Shown in pieces: positions 7,065 to 12,996 of a DNA stretch of 12,996 bases (positions are counted from its first letter, which is position 1; every line of letters starts with the position of its first letter). The notes beneath the pieces were generated by a model. That model saw only the letters and a program-made list of their open reading frames with translations, was not told the origin of the DNA and did not search any database. The DNA is from Pseudomonadota bacterium (GTDB lineage Bacteria; Pseudomonadota; Alphaproteobacteria; Rhizobiales; Hyphomicrobiaceae), in contig JAEVZQ010000164.1 of assembly GCA_023392135.1 (NCBI GenBank), positions 1-12,996 of the forward strand. The letters run 5' to 3'. Made by a program: the position numbers and the translations under genes.

Positions 7065-7844
7065 ATGGTCCAGCTCACACTGCCGAAGAACTCGAAGGGC
7101 GAACAGGGAAAAACGTGGAACAGGCCGAGCGGGAAAGGCGACTGGAAAGAGATCAGGGTCTACCGCTGGAACCCTGAGGACACCCACAACCCACGGCTGG
7201 ACACCTACTGGATTGATCGAGAGACGTGCGGACCGATGGTCCTGGACGCTCTCATCAAGGTCAAGAGCGAGGTCGACGCGACCCTGACATTCCGCCGCTC
7301 CTGCCGCGAAGGTGTGTGCGGCTCGTGCGCCATGAATATCGACGGCACCAATACGCTGGCCTGCACCAAAAGCCTCGATGATGTGAAAGGCGCGGTCTCC
7401 ATTTACCCGCTGCCGCATATGTCGGTGGTGAAAGATCTCGTCCCCGACTTGACGAATTTTTATGCGCAGCATCGCTCCATCGAGCCGTGGCTGAAGACTT
7501 CGACGCCGACACCGGGCGAGGAATGGAAGCAGTCACGAGAGGATCGTGCGAAGCTCGATGGACTGTACGAATGCATCCTGTGCGCCTGCTGCTCGGCCGG
7601 ATGCCCGATCTACTGGTGGAACTCGGACCGCTACCTCGGCCCTGCGATCCTTCTGCAGGCTTACCGTTGGGTGATCGATTCGCGTGATGAAAGCACTGGC
7701 GAGCGGCTCGACAATCTCGAGGACCCGTTCAGGCTCTATCGGTGCCATACGATTCTCAATTGCACCAAAGCCTGCCCGAAGGGTCTCAATCCGGCGAAGG
7801 CGATTGCCGAGCTGAAAAAGCTGATGGTGGAGCGGCGCGTCTGA
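7065..7844 (+). CDS. sdhB: Succinate dehydrogenase iron-sulfur subunit SdhB
   Basis: This 259-aa electron-transfer subunit of complex II carries electrons from SdhA flavin to quinone. All eleven cluster cysteines are present. The [2Fe-2S] ligands are Cys80, Cys85, Cys88 and Cys100 ([10 protein letters not shown], then LAC). The [4Fe-4S] ligands are Cys170, Cys173, Cys176 and Cys237. The [3Fe-4S] ligands are Cys180, Cys227 and Cys233, with the same spacing as E. coli 149/152/155/216 and 159/206/212. [14 protein letters not shown] and [12 protein letters not shown] are diagnostic. ATG 7065 is chosen from the family length (about 260 aa) and an upstream AAGGA/AGGGG stretch (7050-7062); an open frame from 6891 adds no conserved sequence. 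Unlike most operons it is 894 bp from sdhA, behind a terminator and an unknown gene. Confidence 0.96.
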   Translation: MVQLTLPKNSKGEQGKTWNRPSGKGDWKEIRVYRWNPEDTHNPRLDTYWIDRETCGPMVLDALIKVKSEVDATLTFRRSCREGVCGSCAMNIDGTNTLACTKSLDDVKGAVSIYPLPHMSVVKDLVPDLTNFYAQHRSIEPWLKTSTPTPGEEWKQSREDRAKLDGLYECILCACCSAGCPIYWWNSDRYLGPAILLQAYRWVIDSRDESTGERLDNLEDPFRLYRCHTILNCTKACPKGLNPAKAIAELKKLMVERRV

Positions 7845-8033
7845 GACTTCCCGTCAGAGCATAATGCGGCTGGTTCTTCGGACGAACTGGCTCGTAACCA
7901 TCACTACCATCGGCAAAAAATGGACCGGAGACGCCACGGCGAGCTCCGGCCAACGATGCCGCACATCATGTGCCGCAGAAAATCTGGTCGATCCGTCGTC
8001 CTGGTGCCCACGCAGGATGAAAGGATAGACCGG

Positions 8034-8318
8034 TCAGGCTGCTCTCTTCTTTTTCGCAGCTGGCTTCTTGGCTGCCGTCTTCTTCGCGGCAGGCTTCTTC
8101 GCAGGAGCCCGGCGTTTCGCAGGCGCCTTCGTTGCGGCGGCCTTCTTGGAAGGAGCCTTGGCAGCTGCCTTCGCCGGCGCCTTGGATGGTGTTTTGGCTG
8201 CTGCTTTCGCTGGTGCCTTCGCAGCTTTCGTTGCCGGGGCCTTGGCGCGCGCCTTGGCTGCGGGTTTTGCCGAAGGCTTTGCTGACGCCTTTGATGAAGT
8301 CGATGGTGTCCTTGCCAT
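8034..8318 (-). CDS. Histone H1-like Lys/Ala/Pro-rich DNA-binding protein
   Basis: This 94-aa, extremely basic low-complexity protein has by count 38 Ala, 25 Lys, 12 Pro and 5 Arg, no acidic residues, no aromatic residues and no cysteine. It consists of AKAPAKAAAK-type repeats like the C-terminal tail of eukaryotic H1, and ends in AKKPAAKKTAAKKPAAKKK. Such proteins in bacteria bind nucleic acid without sequence specificity and condense DNA. It lacks any globular domain. ATG 8318 is preferred over an in-frame ATG at 8375 because GGGAGAAAG lies just upstream (8321-8329 read on minus) and the basic composition begins there. It is convergent with sdhB (189 bp) and divergent from the HiPIP-like gene. 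The repeats make this locus prone to length variation. Confidence 0.8.
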   Translation of the reverse strand: MARTPSTSSKASAKPSAKPAAKARAKAPATKAAKAPAKAAAKTPSKAPAKAAAKAPSKKAAATKAPAKRRAPAKKPAAKKTAAKKPAAKKKRAA

Positions 8319-8341
8319 AAATCTTTCTCCCTCAGGATTGA

Positions 8342-8357
8342 TTCGAATCGATTCGAA
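8342..8357. promoter_or_regulatory. Perfect 16-bp palindrome upstream of the H1-like gene
   Basis: TTCGAATCGATTCGAA reads the same on both strands. It also contains the repeated unit ATTCGAA twice in direct order. It lies 24 bp upstream of the H1-like start codon, within its leader or promoter. A dimeric regulator operator is the natural reading; the cognate regulator is not in the window. Confidence 0.5.
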
Positions 8358-8558
8358 CACTGCGAGCATGTGCAATCAATTTTGATTTGTTGACATATGA
8401 TCAGAATTAAACGGCGTTGTTCAGTGTATTTATTCCGCAGTGTTGCGCAGAATCATCAATTTCTTGAGTCTTGAATAGGTTATCGGCTGCCGAGAAGAGT
8501 TCCTGCGAGCATGACCCGCTAACGCAATCCAATTCCTACGGCGAGCCGGCGGCTGCTA

Positions 8559-8582
8559 AACGCAAATGCCCCAGTTTGCGTT
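8559..8582. repeat. 8-bp inverted repeat upstream of the HiPIP-like gene
   Basis: AACGCAAA (8559-8566) and TTTGCGTT (8575-8582) form a perfect inverted repeat with an 8-nt spacer, about 100 bp upstream of the HiPIP-like ATG. No T-run follows on either strand, so an operator is more likely than a terminator. Confidence 0.4.
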
Positions 8583-8684
8583 CAAGGTCATTCCAGCTTC
8601 TCACAGGATTTCCACACGCGCGGGAAACCTCGGCCTTCCCGCCGCGTTGACCTCCGAGGCCAATGCCACCTCTGGAGAAGACCA

Positions 8685-8858
8685 ATGGCAGAGCTGAAGA
8701 CAAAGGTTTCGAAGGAAGAGGCACTTTACCAGGATGAGCCCCGGGCAGGTGAGAAGTGCGATGCATGTGTGCACTTCATACCGGAGCAGAGCGCATGTGA
8801 GGTCGTGGCCGGGACGATTTCGCCTCAGGGCTGGTCGAAATACTTCGAACCGTCCTGA
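8685..8858 (+). CDS. Small HiPIP-like iron-sulfur protein with Ser replacing the fourth Cys
   Basis: This 57-aa protein resembles the core of high-potential iron-sulfur proteins, small one-electron carriers with a [4Fe-4S] cluster. It shows the HiPIP order: Tyr15, then CDACVHF (Cys25, Cys28), Cys38 in SACEVVAG, and TISPQGW followed by Ser51-Lys-Tyr-Phe. The usual family signature is G-W-C at the last position; here codon 51 is TCG (Ser). There is no Tat or Sec signal, so the product would be cytoplasmic, unlike classic periplasmic HiPIPs. A GGAG site (8674-8677) precedes the ATG with good spacing, which supports a real gene. A two-way terminator follows within 21 bp of the stop. Family assignment is from motif reading; whether it binds an intact cluster is unknown. 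Confidence 0.68.
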   Translation: MAELKTKVSKEEALYQDEPRAGEKCDACVHFIPEQSACEVVAGTISPQGWSKYFEPS

Positions 8859-8878
8859 CGGAAGCGCCATTCAAAAGG

Positions 8879-8924
8879 CAAGCGGCCGCATGCATGCTGC
8901 GGCCCGCTTGTTCTCGCTGTTTTT
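8879..8924. terminator. Two-way terminator between the HiPIP-like gene and the GNAT gene
   Basis: CAAGCGGCCGCA (8879-8890) pairs with TGCGGCCCGCTTG (8898-8910) with a single-base bulge, around a short loop. A T-rich stretch follows on the plus strand (8911-8924) and CCTTTT follows on the minus strand. It lies between two convergent genes and can serve both. Confidence 0.7.
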
Positions 8925-9498
8925 AGGCCGCTTTGACGGACCAGTTCTGAAGATCGAGCACGGCCATCATCAGGCTCATGCGATCGTCAACTTCCTCTGC
9001 GAGCACCGAAAAGTAATCGGGCCCGTGTGGCATGATCTCGCCGACAACGTCACCGTACTCGAACCGAAGCGCTGCATCGTACTTGCGAGCAATCGACTGC
9101 ATCTTTCCATTTTCGGCGAGGCAGCTCATGTAGAGGCGCTTGACGCCGCGGTTGCGTGCTGCCCGGATGACCCGGCCCATCAACTCGGTGCCGATGCCCC
9201 TCTCCTGCCAAGGCCTCTCGACTGAGAAGGCTGCTTCAGCCTCCTCACCCCAGAAGGCGCTCAGCTTTCTCAACTCCGCCGCGGCGCGCAGCTTTCCCGC
9301 TTCCAGGAAGCAGTACACGATGCTTCCCATGTCATGCACACGGCTCGCGTAATCGACGACGAACGCATTCGAGACTGCGTGCGCAAAACGCATGCGCCGG
9401 CTTTCGGCATCGAGCCGCAGGAGATGGTCCCGAAATTTGTCCACCTCCGTCGGCCAGAGCTTCCTGATCGTTCCTCCCCAGATCCGGTGATCGCTCAT
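8923..9498 (-). CDS. GNAT-family N-acetyltransferase
   Basis: This 191-aa acetyl-CoA-dependent acyltransferase has an unknown substrate. The GNAT fold is indicated by the strand AAFSVERPWQ followed by the acetyl-CoA pyrophosphate loop Q98-E-R-G-I-G103, then helix TELMGRVIRAARNRG (104-118), strand RLYMSCL, and the motif B-type stretch NGKMQSIARKYDAALRFEYGD (residues 130-150). An N-terminal region with RRMRFAHAVS resembles GNAT domains of the type also found attached to acyl-CoA synthetases, but here it stands alone. The start at 9498 has a GGAGG site immediately upstream on the minus strand. It is convergent with the HiPIP-like gene and divergent from zapE, so it is probably a single-gene transcript. 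Confidence 0.88.
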   Translation of the reverse strand: MSDHRIWGGTIRKLWPTEVDKFRDHLLRLDAESRRMRFAHAVSNAFVVDYASRVHDMGSIVYCFLEAGKLRAAAELRKLSAFWGEEAEAAFSVERPWQERGIGTELMGRVIRAARNRGVKRLYMSCLAENGKMQSIARKYDAALRFEYGDVVGEIMPHGPDYFSVLAEEVDDRMSLMMAVLDLQNWSVKAA

Positions 9499-9701
9499 GA
9501 TCGGACCTCCATCTGGCAGCAGCGCATCCCAGCCCGATACCTTGCCGTGGCCTTCTGCAGCGCACCAATTTAATGGGTGGCTGGCCGCAGGAGTACAAGT
9601 TGCGCTTTCGTTGACCTTCTCTGCAGCGGCTGCAAGGCAGGCGCTTGCATAGGCTTTCGTCTGCTTGACCGCTGCATCGAGGCAGGCTAGCCCGGGCGCC
9701 G

Positions 9702-10826
9702 ATGTTGAAAGGACCTCTGGAGCGTTACGGTGATCTCGTCACCGCGGGCGGCATTGAGCCGGACGCGGCACAGCGCGCCGCCGCCGAAAAGCTGAACGAA
9801 CTGGCGCAAGCGCTCGCCCGCTGGCGCCCAAAGCGTGGCCTTTTCGGCTTCTTCTCCGGATCATCATCACCGCAGCCGCGCGGCCTCTACATTCACGGCG
9901 CCGTTGGTCGCGGCAAGACCATGCTCATGGCCCTGTTCTATGCCAGCGTGACATTCCAGCCGAAACGCCGCGTGCATTTTCACGATTTCATGGCCGATGT
10001 TCACGACAGGATTGCGCGAGCACGCAAGAGTGAACCCGGCGATCCGATTCCGGCCGTCGCGTGCCGGTTAGCGGAGGAGACCAAGCTCCTCTGCTTCGAC
10101 GAGCTGCCCGTCACGGATATCGCGGATGCGATGATCCTCGGCCGCTTGTTCAAAGTCCTTTTCGAGAGCGGAGTCGTGGTGGTCGCAACGTCCAATTCGC
10201 CGCCGCAGGAGCTTTACCGAAACGGGCTCAATCGCCAGCTCTTTTTGCCGTTCGTGGATCTCATAGAGGATCACATGCAGGTGCTGGAGCTGGCCGCCGC
10301 CAAGGATTTCCGGCTCGACAAGCTAAACGGCCAGCAGCTCTATTTCACCCCAGCCGACGACGCAGCCAATGCGGAGCTCGATGCGATCTGGTTATCTCTG
10401 ACGGGAAGCGCCAAAGGCGAACGCAAGGAGCTGGTCGTGAAGGGCCGCACGTTGCGGGTGCCGCAGGCAGCCATGGGCGTCGCGCGCTTCAGCTTCTCTG
10501 ATCTTTGTGAAAAGCCGCTCGGGTCACTCGACTATCTGTACATCGCCCGCACCTTTCATACGCTTTTCATCGAGCGCATTCCGGTGCTCGGGCCGCAGCG
10601 GCGCAATGAGGCGCGCCGCTTCATCAATCTCATCGACACGCTTTACGACAACCGTGTCTGCCTGGTAGCCAGTGCCGAAGCCGAGCCCGACGAGCTTTAT
10701 GTCCGCGGCGATGGCGCCGAGCTATTTGAGCGCACGGCATCGCGGCTGATGGAGATGCGCTCGGAAGCCTATCTCACCGATCGCAACAGCCGCCGGGCAC
10801 GCAAGCAGGCCGCCTTGGGTGCCTGA
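9702..10826 (+). CDS. zapE: Cell division protein ZapE (AFG1/LACE1-type ATPase)
   Basis: This 374-aa P-loop ATPase is of the AFG1 family. The E. coli member (375 aa) associates with the Z-ring under stress; the mitochondrial Afg1/Lace1 acts in turnover of respiratory-chain subunits. The N-terminal ERYGDLVTAGGIEPDAAQ segment (7-24) is typical. Walker A is G66-AVGRGKT73, HFHDFM lies at 92-97, Walker B is LLCFDE (129-134), the sensor-like TSN is at 163-165, and NRQLFLPFVDLI (177-188) follows. The family C-terminal RFSFSDLCEKPLGSLDY segment is present. ATG 9702 has only a weak ribosome site, but the N-terminus aligns with family length. It is followed after 162 bp by mdh, an adjacency often seen in alphaproteobacteria. 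Confidence 0.93.
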   Translation: MLKGPLERYGDLVTAGGIEPDAAQRAAAEKLNELAQALARWRPKRGLFGFFSGSSSPQPRGLYIHGAVGRGKTMLMALFYASVTFQPKRRVHFHDFMADVHDRIARARKSEPGDPIPAVACRLAEETKLLCFDELPVTDIADAMILGRLFKVLFESGVVVVATSNSPPQELYRNGLNRQLFLPFVDLIEDHMQVLELAAAKDFRLDKLNGQQLYFTPADDAANAELDAIWLSLTGSAKGERKELVVKGRTLRVPQAAMGVARFSFSDLCEKPLGSLDYLYIARTFHTLFIERIPVLGPQRRNEARRFINLIDTLYDNRVCLVASAEAEPDELYVRGDGAELFERTASRLMEMRSEAYLTDRNSRRARKQAALGA

Positions 10827-10889
10827 ACGTGGGCGGCCGACTGCGCTTCGCCTTGAACGACACGCGGTTTCCGGCTAACCACCTCGTGA

Positions 10890-11954
<1,065 letters not shown>

Positions 11955-11996
11955 GCTCTTTCGGGGGGATCAACCTGACTGAACAGGAGACCTCGT

Positions 11997-12422
11997 ATGA
12001 AACGAACCGCATCGGCAGAATGGAAGGGTGGGCTGAAGGACGGCAAGGGTACGATCTCGACGGAAAGTACGCTGCTGTCCAACGCCGAGTATTCCTTCGG
12101 AACGCGCTTCGAGCAGGGCGCCGGCACAAATCCCGAGGAGCTGATCGCCGCTGCCCATGCAGGCTGCTTTTCAATGGCGCTCTCATTGCAACTGGGGAAC
12201 GCCGGACTGAAGCCAGACAGCATCAGAACCAAAGCCGCGGTCACACTGGAGAAGGTCGACAGCGGTTTTGCGATCACGGCGATTCACCTCGATGTAGTCG
12301 CGAGAGTGCCCGGCGCCGATCAGGCCGCCTTCGACAAGGCCGCGAATGAGGCCAATGAAGGCTGCCCGGTGTCCAAGGTGCTCAACGCAAAGATTACCAT
12401 GGACGCCAAGCTGGAGGCGTAA
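11997..12422 (+). CDS. OsmC-family peroxiredoxin (organic hydroperoxide reductase type)
   Basis: This 141-aa OsmC/Ohr-superfamily protein reduces organic hydroperoxides with a thiol pair. Catalytic cysteines are Cys57 in AHAGCFSMALS and Cys123 in NEGCPVSKV. Arg37 in FGTRFEQG and Glu47-Glu48 in NPEELI match the residues that activate the peroxidatic cysteine. The opening RTASAEWKGGLKDGKGTIST is typical of the OsmC rather than the Ohr branch. It is cytoplasmic, with no signal peptide. The ribosome site CAGGAGA (11984-11990) fits ATG 11997. The 42-bp spacing after mdh suggests cotranscription. Two hairpin-forming repeats follow its stop and may define the transcript end. Confidence 0.92.
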   Translation: MKRTASAEWKGGLKDGKGTISTESTLLSNAEYSFGTRFEQGAGTNPEELIAAAHAGCFSMALSLQLGNAGLKPDSIRTKAAVTLEKVDSGFAITAIHLDVVARVPGADQAAFDKAANEANEGCPVSKVLNAKITMDAKLEA

Positions 12423-12429
12423 CGCTGAC

Positions 12430-12506
12430 CTAGTGGTCCGAATCCTACATTTGCATCCCGCCGCAGCAAGCTCGAGAGCAAATGTCGGCATCAATAGGAC
12501 AACTAG
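12430..12506 (-). repeat. Palindromic repeat, copy 2 (77 bp, opposite orientation to copy 1)
   Basis: It starts CTAGTGG and ends ACTAG. By hand alignment it matches the reverse complement of the copy at 3326-3402 at about 67 of 77 positions without gaps. The loop GCATCCCGCCGC...CTCGAGAGC is nearly identical, while changes concentrate near one end. The inner stem is ACATTTGC with GCAAATGT. It begins 8 bp after the osmC stop. Confidence 0.87.
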
Positions 12507-12519
12507 CAACTATTTGATT

Positions 12520-12597
12520 CTAGTGGAGCACTAGAATTTGACATTTGATACAAAGCGCGCCCCAAACTGGGATCAAATGTCAAATTCGCGCCACTAG
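12520..12597. repeat. Palindromic repeat, copy 3 (78 bp, divergent loop)
   Basis: The ends are CTAGTGG (12520-12526) and CCACTAG (12591-12597). The inner stem is a perfect 16 bp, GAATTTGACATTTGAT (12534-12549) with its complement at 12572-12587. It shares the end sequences, the length and the GACATTTG core with the other two copies but has a different 22-nt loop, so it is a separate subtype. It lies 13 bp from copy 2 and 43 bp before ridA. Confidence 0.85.
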
Positions 12598-12640
12598 GCC
12601 TGAACCGCAGCAGCTCAGACATACGGAGTAGACGGACAAG

Positions 12641-12996
12641 ATGACCAAGAAAGCGATTGAAGCTGCACCACTCCGCGCGGTCGGGCCTTACTCCCTCGCC
12701 ATCGACACCGGACAGGTCGTTTACCTCTCGGGCCAGGTCCATCTCGACGGAGAGACGGGCAAGCTGGTCGAAGGTGATATCGGCACCCAGACACGCCAGT
12801 GCCTGGAGAACCTCAAAAAGGTGCTCGCCTGGGCCGGCCTCGGATTCGAGCACGTCGTGAAAACGACCGCCTTCCTCGCCGACATGGACGATTTCGCTGC
12901 CATGAACCAGGTTTATTCCGAGTACATGATCGCTCCGTTTCCGGCCCGCTCGACCATTCAGGTTGCAGCTCTCCCCCTTGGCGCCCGCGTCGAGAT
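12641..12996 (+). CDS. ridA: RidA/YjgF family 2-iminobutanoate/2-iminopropanoate deaminase (3' end outside window)
   Basis: The 118 visible residues belong to a protein of about 126-130 aa that hydrolyses reactive enamine/imine intermediates from PLP enzymes. Family features are GPYS (Tyr17), YLSGQV (28-33), Q52-type helix TRQCLENLKKVLAWAGL, VVKTTAFLADMDDF (72-85), and PFPARSTIQVAALPLGARVE (99-118). Arg103 matches the substrate-carboxylate Arg105 of E. coli RidA, and Glu118 matches Glu120, the water-positioning residue. ATG 12641 fits the family N-terminus, with a GGAG site at 12625-12628 (cggagta). The gene is truncated only by the window edge. It sits behind the two palindromic repeats, so it may be transcribed separately from mdh-osmC. 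Confidence 0.92.
   Translation, partial: MTKKAIEAAPLRAVGPYSLAIDTGQVVYLSGQVHLDGETGKLVEGDIGTQTRQCLENLKKVLAWAGLGFEHVVKTTAFLADMDDFAAMNQVYSEYMIAPFPARSTIQVAALPLGARVE

Larger units (their letters stand above)
8319..8684. other. 366-bp divergent intergenic region, A+T-rich in its left half
   Basis: This region separates the H1-like gene from the HiPIP-like gene. Positions from about 8335 to 8470 are clearly richer in A+T than the rest of the window. It holds a perfect 16-bp palindrome (8342-8357) and an 8-bp inverted repeat (8559-8582). A TTGACA at 8390-8395 has no acceptable -10 partner. I see no gene in it. Confidence 0.6.

Noticed and set aside
7845..8033. Search for a terminator or small gene after sdhB
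   Set aside because: Only a 4-bp GTTC/GAAC stem and scattered A-runs are visible; nothing supportable was found in this 189-bp gap.
7920..8385. Leu/Arg/Cys-rich and Ala/Phe-rich plus-strand frames across the H1-like gene
   Set aside because: They are translations of the complement of Lys/Ala repeats (for example AAGGCC units) and have no ribosome site. The minus-strand reading has a proper ribosome site and a known composition class.
9611..9687. Imperfect direct repeat with TTGACC and GGCAGGC units before zapE
   Set aside because: The units differ in spacing (GCTGCAAGGCAGGC versus GCTGCATCGAGGCAGGC) and are short and GC-rich; chance similarity cannot be excluded.
10853..10881. TTGAAC plus 17 bp plus TAACCA as an mdh promoter
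   Set aside because: The -35 box is fair but the -10 box matches only 2 of 6 consensus positions; not enough to list as a promoter.

Overview
The window is GC-rich chromosomal DNA from an alphaproteobacterium, probably Hyphomicrobiales (Rhizobiales). Evidence for this is the block of CitE-like CoA-ester enzyme, mesaconyl-CoA hydratase and sdhCDA...sdhB, the nearby zapE-mdh pair, and a small Lys/Ala/Pro-rich H1-like protein. It looks like a core central-carbon region. No phage, plasmid or CRISPR signature is visible. The mobile-looking components are three palindromic repeats of 77-78 bp.

Layout. Positions 28-1215 (minus) encode a FAD-dependent oxidoreductase of the DAO/FOXRED1 type. Divergent from it are a CitE/HpcH-type CoA-ester enzyme (1371-2249) and mesaconyl-CoA hydratase (2271-3329), both of the ethylmalonyl-CoA/malyl-CoA branch of acetyl-CoA assimilation. 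Then come sdhC, sdhD and sdhA (3513-6170), packed with 1-nt spacing or overlap. A strong intrinsic terminator (6210-6240) follows sdhA. An unrecognised one-TM protein gene (6359-6946) lies between it and sdhB (7065-7844), so sdhB is physically detached from sdhCDA.

The middle part (7845-9701) is accessory. It holds a 94-aa H1-like basic protein (minus), a 57-aa HiPIP-like protein whose fourth cluster cysteine is Ser (plus), and a GNAT acetyltransferase (minus). A two-way terminator separates the last two. The right part carries zapE/AFG1, NAD-malate dehydrogenase, an OsmC-family protein, two adjacent palindromic repeats, and a ridA gene cut by the window end.

How the genes fit together: mesaconyl-CoA hydratase makes beta-methylmalyl-CoA. 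Its cleavage gives glyoxylate and propionyl-CoA, which enter the TCA cycle as malate and succinate. Succinate dehydrogenase and malate dehydrogenase then oxidise those products, so the window collects the C4 exit of the ethylmalonyl-CoA pathway with the enzymes that consume it. The most unusual observations are a repeat that provides the stop codon of the hydratase gene, the interrupted sdh operon with its unknown membrane protein, and the three-cysteine HiPIP-like protein.
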